From: an uncultured Gemmatimonadota bacterium
GTDB taxonomy: Bacteria; Gemmatimonadota; Gemmatimonadetes; Gemmatimonadales; Gemmatimonadaceae
Direction of reading: 5' to 3'
Assembly: GCA_946480295.1 (NCBI GenBank)
Contig: CAMLIT010000080.1
Location: forward strand, 1 to 20,872
Length of the DNA stretch: 20,872 nt
The position numbers and the translations under genes were made by a program. The notes beneath the pieces are model-generated. The model ran no database searches. It was given only the letters and a program-made list of their open reading frames with translations, and had not been told where the DNA came from. Below, piece after piece: positions 13,461-20,201 of the stretch (positions are counted from its first letter, which is position 1; the number at the start of each line of letters is the position of its first letter).

Positions 13461-14725
13461 CGCAGACGATGCAGCAGTCGGGGAGCGCGCGTTCCGGCGC
13501 CGTCGCCGTGGAGCGCATCCGGGCCCACTTCCCCGCGCTCGAGCGCGTGCACGCCGGACAGCCCGTCGCCTACTTCGACGGCCCGGGCGGGACGCAGGTC
13601 CCGCGGCCCGTGGTGGAGGCGATCGCGGACTACCTCTACCACCACAACGCCAACACGCACTGGCTCTACCCGACGAGCGAGGAAACCGACTACCTCCTCC
13701 TCCGCGCGCGGGCGGCGCTCGCCGACTTCCTCAACGCGTCGCCTGACGAGATCGCGTTCGGGCAGAACATGACGACGCTCACCTTCCACCTCGCGCGCGG
13801 GCTCGCCCGCCGGTGGCAGCCGGGCGACGAGGTCCTCGTCACGGAGCTCGACCATCACGCGAACGTCGCCCCGTGGCGCGCCCTCGAGCAGGAGCGCGGG
13901 ATCGTCGTGCGCTCGGTGCGGCTCGATCCCGAAGCGGGCCGGCTCGACTGGCGCGACCTCGAAGCGAAGCTCGGGCCGAAGACGCGCCTCCTCGCCATCG
14001 GCGCCGCGTCGAACGCGCTCGGCACGATCACCGACGTCCGCGCGGCGGCGGCGCTCGCCCACGCCGTGGGCGCCCTCGTCTTCGTCGACGCCGTGCACTA
14101 CGCGCCCCACGCCCTCGTCGACGTCCGCGTGCTCGACTGCGACCTCCTCGCCTGCTCGGCCTACAAGTTCTACGGCCCGCACATCGGGGTCCTGTTCGGC
14201 AGGCGCGACGTGCTGCAGGGGATCGACATCCCGAAGCTCGCCCCCGCGCCAAACGAGGCGCCGGAGCGGATGGAGACCGGCACGCAGAGCCACGAGGCGA
14301 TGGTCGGCGCGATGGCGGCCGTGGACTTCCTCGCCTCGCTCGCGGGCCTCCCGGAGGACGCACCGAGACGCGCCGCGCTCGAGCAGGGCTACGCTGCCCT
14401 CGCCGCGCGCGGCGATGCCCTCGTCGCGCGCCTCTGGGACGGCCTCGGCGCCATCCGCGGCGTCCGCCTCTACGGTCCGCCGCCAGGCACGCCCCGCACT
14501 CCCACCATCGGCTTCACCGTCCGCGGCCACTCGACCGACGACGTCGCCCGCGAGCTGACGAAGCGCGGGCTCTTCCTCTCCAACGGCGACTTCTACGCCC
14601 AGACCGTCATCGAGCGCCTCGGCCTCATCCCCGACGGCCTCGTGCGCGCGGGGTGCGCGTGCTATACGAGCGAGGCGGAGGTGGAGCGGCTGGTCGCGGG
14701 GGTGGAGGAGCTGGCGAAGAGCTGA
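13457..14725 (+). CDS. Class V aminotransferase, cysteine desulfurase-like (TIGR01976-type)
   Basis: A 422-residue PLP enzyme. The cofactor Lys237 is in ACSAYKFYGPHIG. Upstream are VTELDHHANVAPW and the Asp of VFVDAVHYAPH, both standard for the NifS/SufS/CsdA fold. Around the usual catalytic-Cys loop (RxGxHCA) the protein reads LSNGDFYAQTVIERLG, so the persulfide-forming Cys is absent. Cys residues at VRAGCACYTSEAEV are beyond that loop. The sequence is typical of the 'cysteine desulfurase-like' subfamily, whose true reaction is not settled; transaminase, lyase or amine-modifying activity are all possible. Translation is coupled to the dehydrogenase gene upstream by an ATGA overlap. Element A, copy 2 follows 12 nt after the stop. 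I therefore do not name it sufS or csdA. Confidence 0.88.
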   Translation: MTQTMQQSGSARSGAVAVERIRAHFPALERVHAGQPVAYFDGPGGTQVPRPVVEAIADYLYHHNANTHWLYPTSEETDYLLLRARAALADFLNASPDEIAFGQNMTTLTFHLARGLARRWQPGDEVLVTELDHHANVAPWRALEQERGIVVRSVRLDPEAGRLDWRDLEAKLGPKTRLLAIGAASNALGTITDVRAAAALAHAVGALVFVDAVHYAPHALVDVRVLDCDLLACSAYKFYGPHIGVLFGRRDVLQGIDIPKLAPAPNEAPERMETGTQSHEAMVGAMAAVDFLASLAGLPEDAPRRAALEQGYAALAARGDALVARLWDGLGAIRGVRLYGPPPGTPRTPTIGFTVRGHSTDDVARELTKRGLFLSNGDFYAQTVIERLGLIPDGLVRAGCACYTSEAEVERLVAGVEELAKS

Positions 14726-14737
14726 GTGCAGCCGTAG

Positions 14738-14841
14738 TCAGTCGTTGGTCATTGGTCGTTGGTCATTGGCGAGCCGTTCGGGACGTCACGCTCTGCCTCC
14801 CGAGCGGCTCGCCAAGAACGAAGAACCAACGACCAATTACG
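14738..14841. repeat. Hairpin repeat element A, copy 2 (heptads TTGGTCA / AAGAACC)
   Basis: Left: four units in perfect 7-bp register (TCAGTCG, TTGGTCA, TTGGTCG, TTGGTCA; 14738-14765). Core: 16-nt arms 14768-14783 and 14798-14813, 15 of 16 paired, with a 14-nt loop. Right: AAGAACG, AAGAACC, AACGACC, AATTACG (14814-14841), again in perfect register. It fills the gap between the convergent genes ending at 14725 and 14842 and may terminate both. The arms are nearly identical to those of copy 1 (6470-6515), whereas the loop sequence differs. Confidence 0.9.
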
Positions 14842-16113
14842 CTATTGCCGCCTGGCGCTGTCCCCGGCTGACTGCTGCGCGGATCCCGTCCCGGTCCCCG
14901 CCTCCCCCCGCGCCAACCCCGCCACGAACGCCTCGTACTTCGACCCGGGGTTCCACATCACCCACCCCGCGTCCCCCGCGTCGTACGCCGCCTTCTTCTC
15001 CGCCTCGAGCTGCGGCGCGCCGTAATCCGGCTTGCCTAACGTGAAGGCCTGCAGCCAGGGGCGCACGTGGTTCGGCGCCGTGATCCCCAGCTTCGCGTCG
15101 CGCACGCGCGCCGTGTCCAGCGCGATCCGCATCACCCGGTAGGGATCCGCGTTCGGCACCGGGATGCCGAACGAGCCGCGCGGGTAGTGCGACGGGTACA
15201 CCATCGGCAGCACCACGTCCACGTTCGGCGAGATCCTCTCCCAGTCCTGCCCCACCTCCAGCGGGCCGCGCACCGTCGTGACGAGCCCGAAGATGTCCGC
15301 CGTCTCCCGCACGCCGAGCCGGTGCAGCCGCTCGCGCGCCTCCTTCAGGAAGTCGGCCAGGTCCTGCGCCTTCGACACGCCCCCCTTCGCCGCCGGGAAG
15401 ACCTGCGGCGGCAGGCTCCGGTACGGCTCGGGGAAGCGGATGTAATCGAACTGGATCTCGTCGAACCCGAGCTTCACCAGCTCCTCGGCGACGCCGATGT
15501 CGTACTCCCACACCGCGTGGTTGTACGGGTCCACCCACGTGATCCCCTTCTTGTCCCGCCACTCCGACCCGTCCGGGCGCCGGATCGTCCACGCGGGATT
15601 GGCCGCCGCCGTCACCGGATCCTTGAACACCACGATCCGCGCGATCGCGAACACGCCGTGCGCGTGCACGCTGTCGAGCAGCGCCGGCACGTCGCGCACG
15701 TAGCCGTTCCCGCTCCCCGCGTTGCGGCGGAAGTCCGGGTTCGCCGAGCGGTAGTTCAGCCCGAACTCGTCCTTCATGTCGATCACGAGCCCATTGATCT
15801 CCGTCGAGTCGGCGACGGCCAGCAGCCAGTGCATCCGCTTGTGGCTCTGCGCGGCGAAGCGGTTCACGTACAGCGCGCGCACCACCGGCGTTCGGCTCGG
15901 GTCCCGCATCTCGGCGATCGCGGGCGGCACCGGTCCCTCCACCTCCCCCGTCGCCGGCGTGGCGCTGGTGGTCGGACGCGCGGTGGCGACGGGAGCGGCG
16001 CCCGACGGCGTCTGCTGCGCGTGCTCCGCGCCGAGCGTGCACCCGGCGACGACGAAGGCGAGGCTCAGCGCGACCAAGGGGCGCGTCAGGGCGGAGGGCG
16101 GGATGATGCGCAT
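14842..16113 (-). CDS. Lipoprotein with putative glycoside hydrolase domain (DUF4015)
   Basis: A 423-residue exported protein. The start at 16113 gives a lipoprotein signal peptide with lipobox VAGC (Cys25); a longer start at 16284 would bury it. A low-complexity linker rich in Ala, Thr and Pro (about 28-60) leads to a TIM-barrel-like domain (about 75-400): VRALYVNRFAAQS, INGLVIDMKDEFG (106-118), ARIVVFKDP, KGITWVDPYNHAVWEYDI, and DEIQFDYIRFPE (218-229), which holds probable acidic catalytic residues. VVLPMVYPSHYPRG and the final GWVMWNPGSKYE complete the PF13200 pattern. The family is assigned as glycoside hydrolase by fold; the substrate is unknown. It would act at the envelope. It is divergently transcribed from the lipoprotein at 16163. 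Confidence 0.88.
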   Translation of the reverse strand: MRIIPPSALTRPLVALSLAFVVAGCTLGAEHAQQTPSGAAPVATARPTTSATPATGEVEGPVPPAIAEMRDPSRTPVVRALYVNRFAAQSHKRMHWLLAVADSTEINGLVIDMKDEFGLNYRSANPDFRRNAGSGNGYVRDVPALLDSVHAHGVFAIARIVVFKDPVTAAANPAWTIRRPDGSEWRDKKGITWVDPYNHAVWEYDIGVAEELVKLGFDEIQFDYIRFPEPYRSLPPQVFPAAKGGVSKAQDLADFLKEARERLHRLGVRETADIFGLVTTVRGPLEVGQDWERISPNVDVVLPMVYPSHYPRGSFGIPVPNADPYRVMRIALDTARVRDAKLGITAPNHVRPWLQAFTLGKPDYGAPQLEAEKKAAYDAGDAGWVMWNPGSKYEAFVAGLARGEAGTGTGSAQQSAGDSARRQ

Positions 16114-16119
16114 GGGCGG

Positions 16120-16125
16120 AAGGTA
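16120..16125 (-). promoter_or_regulatory. -10-like box (TACCTT) before the DUF4015 lipoprotein gene
   Basis: On the minus strand TACCTT ends 6 nt before the ATG (16113-16111). It fits the TANNTT pattern and lies 24 bp from the plus-strand box at 16150-16155, so the two promoters must share DNA. Confidence 0.4.
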
Positions 16126-16149
16126 ATGAAGGGACACCGCGACCCGGGC

Positions 16150-16155
16150 TATATT
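16150..16155 (+). promoter_or_regulatory. -10-like box (TATATT) before the lipoprotein gene at 16163
   Basis: TATATT ends 7 nt before the ATG at 16163, with no Shine-Dalgarno. A TTG at 16154 overlaps the box and is a less likely start. Confidence 0.5.
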
Positions 16156-16162
16156 GTGGCTG

Positions 16163-17377
16163 ATGCGTGCGTCAATCGTTCCCGTCCTCGCGGCCGTCGT
16201 CGCCGCGCTGACCGCGTGCCGGCCGGCGCGCCGCGCGGCCGAGCCACCGCGCGGCGAGTTTCTCGTCGCGACCGACGACTCCACCTTCTGGGTGACCAGC
16301 GGCCCGGCGGGCGTGCGGGCGCGCGGGCTGCCGATCCAGCTCGCCCGCTACGATGGCCGCTTCTACGAGGTCTACGCGATGGACGACGACCGCTCCTTCG
16401 AGGACGCGCTCCTCGTCGGGCAGCGGCTCTACCGGCGCGATCTCGAGAGCGGCGACTCGGTTCTCGTCTTCGAGGACACGACCGTGCCGCGCATCGCGCG
16501 CGAGTACGCGAGGGACAATCCCGATGCCCGCCCCCTCGCGCCGGACGAGGATGGCGCCGAGGATCCGGGGACCGTGGCGACCGCCGAGATCGACATCCTC
16601 GACGTGCACGGGCCGTACCTCTCCTTCCAGTATCTGGCCGACGTGCAGCTCCCGAGCGGTGACTCCTGGCACAGTACGCGGCAGGGTGTCGTCGACCTCC
16701 GGGCGGCGCGACCCGTCGGGCTGCGCCAGCTGTTCGGCCAGGCGACGGCGCGCCGCATCGTCGCCGAGGGGCGCAGCGCGTACGGCTCCATCGCCGACTC
16801 CGTCCGCCTCGCCAGCGGCACGCGCGCGCGCCGCGCCGCGCGCGCCCTCCGTCACTTCCGCTTCGACGAGACGAGCTTCGCCCTCACCGCCGTCGGCGGC
16901 GAGCCCGCCGTCGCCTTCGTCGCCCCGGCGCGCACCGTCACCCCGGACGTCGTCCCGCTCCCCCTGCCGCCCATCCGCGCGTCGGGCGTGCGCTGGTGGA
17001 AGGACGTCCGCTCCACCCTCCCCGCGGAGGACGACGGCGTCGTCGCGCGCTGGCACGGCCACGGCTACGACGTCGTCGCCCGCGGCGACAGCACCGACTC
17101 GCTGTCGCAGCTCGTGATCGTCGACTCGACGCGGCGCGAGTGGTCCATCGGCACCATCTCCTCGCCGGCGCGACGCATCTTCTGGCTCGACAGCCCGCCG
17201 GTCACCGCGGCGCAGCGTCGCGCCCTCGACGGCGCCTTCGAGGAGGCGTCGCTCTACGACGACGACGCCCGCGCCGTCGCGCGCCATGCCGTGCCGGCCC
17301 CCGTCATCGTTCGCCGGGTGTCGCTCGCCCGTCCCTCGCCCTCCTCCTCGCCGCCCGCGCTCCTCCCCACCCAATGA
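16163..17377 (+). CDS. Lipoprotein of unknown function
   Basis: A 404-residue protein that I do not recognise. It starts MRASIV, has a hydrophobic stretch and a lipobox LTAC (Cys19), so it should be a lipid-anchored periplasmic or outer-membrane protein. The mature part looks mainly beta (many short strands such as GEFLVATDDSTFWVTSG, YEVYAMDDDRSFED, DILDVHGPYLSFQYLADVQ) and is rich in Asp, Arg and Ala. The central DVHGPYLSFQY..W.STRQGVVDLRAARPVGLRQLFG segment loosely resembles DUF3298-type periplasmic domains, but I cannot support that call. The C-terminus becomes Ser/Pro-rich low complexity. Its stop overlaps the thioesterase start (ATGA), so the genes are co-translated. Confidence 0.75.
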   Translation: MRASIVPVLAAVVAALTACRPARRAAEPPRGEFLVATDDSTFWVTSGPAGVRARGLPIQLARYDGRFYEVYAMDDDRSFEDALLVGQRLYRRDLESGDSVLVFEDTTVPRIAREYARDNPDARPLAPDEDGAEDPGTVATAEIDILDVHGPYLSFQYLADVQLPSGDSWHSTRQGVVDLRAARPVGLRQLFGQATARRIVAEGRSAYGSIADSVRLASGTRARRAARALRHFRFDETSFALTAVGGEPAVAFVAPARTVTPDVVPLPLPPIRASGVRWWKDVRSTLPAEDDGVVARWHGHGYDVVARGDSTDSLSQLVIVDSTRREWSIGTISSPARRIFWLDSPPVTAAQRRALDGAFEEASLYDDDARAVARHAVPAPVIVRRVSLARPSPSSSPPALLPTQ

Positions 17378-17868
17378 CCCGGCCCGTCAAGACCGTCAGG
17401 GAATCGCAGCACGAGACCTCCGAGCTGATGATGCCGCAGGACGCCAACAACCTCGGGCACGTCTTCGGCGGCGTCATCCTCTCGATGATGGACAAGTGCG
17501 CCGCCATCGCCGCCTTCCGGCACTCGCGCATGAACGTCGTCACCGTCTCCATCGACCGCGTCGACTTCCGCGAGCCGATTCACGTCGGCGACCTCGTGCT
17601 CATGAAGGCGAGCGTGAACTACGCCGGGCGCACCTCGATGGAGGTCGGGGTGCGGATCGAGGCGGAAGAGCTGCTCAGCGGGAACCGGCGGCACACGAAT
17701 TCCTGTTACCTGACCTTCGTCGCGGTGGATCGGAACGGCCGCCCCATCGAGGTCCCGGAGCTTCGCCCCGAGACGCCGGACGAGGTACGCCGCTACGAGG
17801 CCGCGCTGCAGCGCCGCCAGCGGCGGCTCGAGGAGCGTCAACAGGAGGAGCAGCTCCGCGGCCAGTGA
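17374..17868 (+). CDS. Acyl-CoA thioesterase, hotdog fold (YciA/BACH type)
   Basis: A 164-residue protein with the acyl-CoA thioesterase hotdog signature PQDANNLGHVFGGVILSMMD (21-40), where the N.nGh.fGG element binds CoA and supplies the catalytic centre. It is followed by VVTVSIDRVDFREPIHVGDLV and a YAGRTSMEVGVRIEAE strand. These enzymes hydrolyse acyl-CoA to free acid plus CoA in the cytoplasm. The last 35 residues form a very charged Arg/Gln/Glu helix that goes beyond the core. The start overlaps the stop of the lipoprotein gene. A link with the acyl-CoA dehydrogenase 9 kb upstream is possible but not shown by the sequence. Confidence 0.9.
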   Translation: MTRPVKTVRESQHETSELMMPQDANNLGHVFGGVILSMMDKCAAIAAFRHSRMNVVTVSIDRVDFREPIHVGDLVLMKASVNYAGRTSMEVGVRIEAEELLSGNRRHTNSCYLTFVAVDRNGRPIEVPELRPETPDEVRRYEAALQRRQRRLEERQQEEQLRGQ

Positions 17869-17923
17869 GCGGCGCGGCGGCTGTTGCGTCCGGGACCCCC
17901 GCGGCGTCACACGCATGAGTCGC

Positions 17924-17953
17924 TTCACTAACCCCGCTCACTCGCGCTAGGTT
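17924..17953 (+). promoter_or_regulatory. Promoter: TTCACT - 18 nt - TAGGTT
   Basis: TTCACT (17924-17929) lies 18 nt before TAGGTT (17948-17953), which itself ends 6 nt before the ATG at 17960. This implies a leaderless transcript for the DUF2203 gene. Confidence 0.5.
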
Positions 17954-17959
17954 GCAGTC

Positions 17960-18361
17960 ATGACGCTGTTCACGGTCGAACAGGCGAACCGGACACTTCC
18001 GTTGGTGCGGAAGATCGTCGAGGACATCGTCCGCCAGCATCGCGTCTGGCGCGAGAAGATCCTCGAGCTCGATCTCATCGCCTCCAGCACGAAGGCCGAC
18101 GAGCCGCGCGACCGCGCCGAACAGCTCGAGCGCGAGGCCCAGGCGCTTGCGCGCGAGATCGACGGCTTCCAGCACGAGCTGGAGGAGCTGGGCATCGAGC
18201 TGAAGGACCGCCGGCTCGGCCTCGTGGACTTCGCGAGCGAGATCAATGGCCGCCGCGTCCTGCTCTGCTGGCGGCTCGGCGAACCCGAAGTACAGTTCTG
18301 GCACGAGGTGGACGCCGGCTACGCCGGTCGCCAGCCGCTGTCGCCGTCGCTCGTCGGCTGA
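17960..18361 (+). CDS. DUF2203 domain-containing protein
   Basis: A 133-residue protein matching DUF2203 over its length. The N-terminus TVEQANRTLPLVRKIVEDIV (5-24) is the family start. A long charged coiled-coil region (about 45-85, DRAEQLEREAQALAREIDG) follows, and the C-terminal signature is GRRVLLCWRLGEPEVQFWHE (97-116) with DAGYAGRQP. Function is not known; the family is cytoplasmic and occurs in many soil phyla. The start is set by the TAGGTT box 6 nt upstream. The small gene at 18396 follows after 34 nt and probably shares the transcript. Confidence 0.9.
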   Translation: MTLFTVEQANRTLPLVRKIVEDIVRQHRVWREKILELDLIASSTKADEPRDRAEQLEREAQALAREIDGFQHELEELGIELKDRRLGLVDFASEINGRRVLLCWRLGEPEVQFWHEVDAGYAGRQPLSPSLVG

Positions 18362-18395
18362 CGCGCGGCCGGCCCACCACCCTACGCACCACACG

Positions 18396-18692
18396 ATGAA
18401 GACGAAGACCTATCGATCGCCCGACGGGGTGCAGTGGATCGTGGATGTCGACCTGCCGGGGGCGAGCAACGCCATGGTGATCTTCCGTCACCCCGACGGA
18501 CAGAGCACGCGCCAGGACCGCTACAACTGGTACATCAGCCGCGGCCCCGAGGCGCGCAGCGTCACCGCGCGGCTCTCGAAGCAGAAGGTGCTCGAGCTGC
18601 TCGACGAGGCGACCCTCGATCGCCTCTTCCGCCGCTCGATGCGCATCTCCCGTCCCGATCCGCTCCTTCCCGCGCAGGGCTCGAACGGATAA
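18396..18692 (+). CDS. Small protein of unknown function
   Basis: A 98-residue protein I cannot assign. It begins MKTKTYRSPDGVQWIVDVDLPG, has a beta-rich first half (AMVIFRHPDGQSTRQDRYNWY) and a helical second half with LSKQKVLELLDEATLDRLFRRSMRIS. No signal peptide or membrane helix is present. The ATG at 18396 is preferred; an upstream in-frame start at 18246 would overlap the DUF2203 gene by 115 nt and add a low-complexity segment. It lies 34 nt behind DUF2203 and is likely in the same operon. Its TAA stop is part of a GGAT heptad array. Confidence 0.7.
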   Translation: MKTKTYRSPDGVQWIVDVDLPGASNAMVIFRHPDGQSTRQDRYNWYISRGPEARSVTARLSKQKVLELLDEATLDRLFRRSMRISRPDPLLPAQGSNG

Positions 18693-18714
18693 CGGATCCG
18701 GGATACGGGATGAC
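18687..18714. repeat. Four-unit 7-bp array (GGATNNN) spanning a stop codon
   Basis: GGAT starts at 18687, 18694, 18701 and 18708, exactly 7 bp apart (GGATAAC, GGATCCG, GGATACG, GGATGAC). The TAA stop of the small gene is formed by the first unit. The array occupies the gap between convergent genes ending at 18692 and 18735. Confidence 0.7.
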
Positions 18715-18734
18715 GCGCGCCGCCGCGCGCGCGC

Positions 18735-19667
18735 TCATTCCGTCCCGGCGTCGGGGAAGGGGACCTCGAGCTCCATCCCGTCGCGCGCCATCACCGTGTT
18801 CGCGAAGACCTGGCGCGCTTCGCGCTCCAGCTCCGCGGCGTTCTGCGAGTAGCGCGCGGAGACGTGCGTGAGCGCGAGCCGGCGCACGCCCGCGTCGAGC
18901 GCGACGCGCGCCGCCTCCGCCGCCGTCGAGTGTCCCGTCTCCGCCGCGCGCGCCGCCTCCTCGTTCCCGAACGTCGCCTCGTGGACCAGGAGGTCCGCGC
19001 CGCACGCCGCCTGCACCGTCGCCGCGCACCGGCGAGTGTCGCCGGTGATGACGACCTTGCGCCCCGGCCGCGCCGGCCCGACGAGCTCCGACGGCTCGAT
19101 CGTTCGCCCGTCGTCGAGGGTGACCGGCAGCCCGCGGTGGATCTGCCCCCAGAGGGGGCCTTCCGGAATGCCCAGCTCGCGCGCACGTTCCGGGTGGAAC
19201 CGTCCCTTGCGGATCGCCTCCTCGAGCAGGTAGCCGAGCGAGGCCGAGCCCCCGTGATCCACGGCGAAGGGGACGATGGCGTACCCCGAGCGCTCGACCC
19301 GGACGCCCGCTTCGAGCTCGGTGATCTGCACCGGGAAGCTCAGTCGGTCGAACCCGAATTCCTCGGCGCGCTTGAGGATCCGCCGGGCGCCTCGCGGGCC
19401 CCAGAGCCGCAGCGGCTCCGTGCGCCCCTGCAGCGCGAGGGTGCGCATCAACCCGATGACGCCGATCACGTGGTCCGTATGGAAGTGCGTGAAGAAGATG
19501 TCGTCGAGGCTGAACGAGATGCCGTAGCGCATCATCTGTCGCTGCGTGCCCTCGCCGCAATCGACGAGCAGCGTCTCGCCTTCGCGGATGATCGCGAGCG
19601 ACGTGACGTTGCGTTCGACCGTGGGTCGTGAGGCGGCGGTGCCGAGGAAGCGCAGGGTGAGCGACAT
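18735..19667 (-). CDS. rnz: Ribonuclease Z (tRNA 3'-end processing endonuclease)
   Basis: A 310-residue metallo-beta-lactamase-fold nuclease that cuts the 3' trailer from tRNA precursors. All RNase Z marks are present: the N-terminal FLGTAASRPTVERNVTS (7-23), DCGEGTQ (36-42), the zinc motif HFHTDH (61-66) preceded by FFT, His138 in VDHGGSASLGY, the RNase Z-specific GPLWGQIHRG segment (about 170-179), Asp210 in GDTRRC, and His268 in LTHVSARY. Length is normal for bacterial RNase Z. The start at 19667 was chosen because the first beta strand begins there and a TATATT box ends 8 nt upstream; a longer frame to 19814 adds Arg/Pro-rich nonsense-like sequence. It is convergent with the DUF2203 pair. 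Confidence 0.95.
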   Translation of the reverse strand: MSLTLRFLGTAASRPTVERNVTSLAIIREGETLLVDCGEGTQRQMMRYGISFSLDDIFFTHFHTDHVIGVIGLMRTLALQGRTEPLRLWGPRGARRILKRAEEFGFDRLSFPVQITELEAGVRVERSGYAIVPFAVDHGGSASLGYLLEEAIRKGRFHPERARELGIPEGPLWGQIHRGLPVTLDDGRTIEPSELVGPARPGRKVVITGDTRRCAATVQAACGADLLVHEATFGNEEAARAAETGHSTAAEAARVALDAGVRRLALTHVSARYSQNAAELEREARQVFANTVMARDGMELEVPFPDAGTE

Positions 19668-19675
19668 GGCGGGGA

Positions 19676-19681
19676 AATATA
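19676..19681 (-). promoter_or_regulatory. -10-like box (TATATT) before the RNase Z gene
   Basis: On the minus strand TATATT ends 8 nt before the ATG (19667-19665). There is no Shine-Dalgarno in between and no clear -35. Confidence 0.5.
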
Positions 19682-20186
19682 GGTGCGCCGGGGAGGGTGG
19701 CCGCGCCACGCGAGCCCGTGGTGCCGGCGCGAGGTCGTGACGTAAGTACGTTGCGCGGACGCGAGGTAAGTAGATGCTGGAAGGGACGCGCCTCGCATCG
19801 TGCGATGGCGCCACTCTTGCGGCAACTCCCCGACGTCCACGTCAGCGGGCCCGGATGATAGATGGCGCATCGTGCGGCGCCTCACTGGCGGCGGACCTCG
19901 GCGCGCAGAGGGTGGGGCGTTCGGTGCTCCCCGTCGGACGCCGTTCGCATCGCAGGCAGCACACGACGCGAGGCGGCGGCGTGGCCACCAGGGATGAGGG
20001 TCGCAGCGGCGGGCGTGACTCGCGGTTGCGGCGGCGGCAAGCCGCGATGCCCGGTACACCCGGGTCCGCAGTTTGCACTCGACATGGTGGCATTTGGCCC
20101 GGGGGGGCCTGAGAGCTACGGCGTCGGACCCGAAGACCGCGTGCGGGGCTGATCCGCCAGATCGGAAACCGACCCAAAAAATTCTT

Positions 20187-20194
20187 AGGAGGAG
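20187..20194 (+). promoter_or_regulatory. Strong Shine-Dalgarno (AGGAGGAG) of the KGG gene
   Basis: AGGAGGAG ends 7 nt before the ATG at 20202. It is the strongest ribosome-binding site in the window and fixes the start, which removes 43 codons of an upstream open frame. It contrasts with the leaderless-looking genes. Confidence 0.85.
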
Positions 20195-20201
20195 CAGGGG
20201 A

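Larger units (their letters stand above)
19668..20201. other. Divergent intergenic region without a supported gene
   Basis: This 534-bp stretch lies between the RNase Z and KGG genes. Short frames exist, but they have Arg-rich compositions typical of chance frames in GC-rich DNA. Visible small features are two GTAAGTA copies (19742 and 19766), and two GCATCGTGCG copies (19795 and 19867) that share ATCGTGCG with the repeats at 11773 and 12017. An A-run (20175-20181) lies just before the KGG ribosome-binding site. It may hold the KGG promoter and a long leader. Confidence 0.5.

Noticed and set aside
13457..14725. Naming the aminotransferase sufS or csdA
   Set aside because: The catalytic Cys loop is replaced by NGDFYA and no Suf or Isc gene is present.
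18714..18735. GC-rich alternating GCGCGC stretch as an intrinsic terminator of the convergent pair
   Set aside because: It can self-pair in several registers but has no defined stem or T-tract, so a terminator call is not supported.
19742..19772. GTAAGTA direct repeats as an operator
   Set aside because: Two 7-bp copies 24 bp apart are too short to separate from chance. They lie upstream of the RNase Z box without clear relation to it.
19862..20152. 96-codon plus-strand frame upstream of the KGG gene
   Set aside because: No Shine-Dalgarno, no -10 box and no recognisable sequence. It overlaps other equally poor frames.
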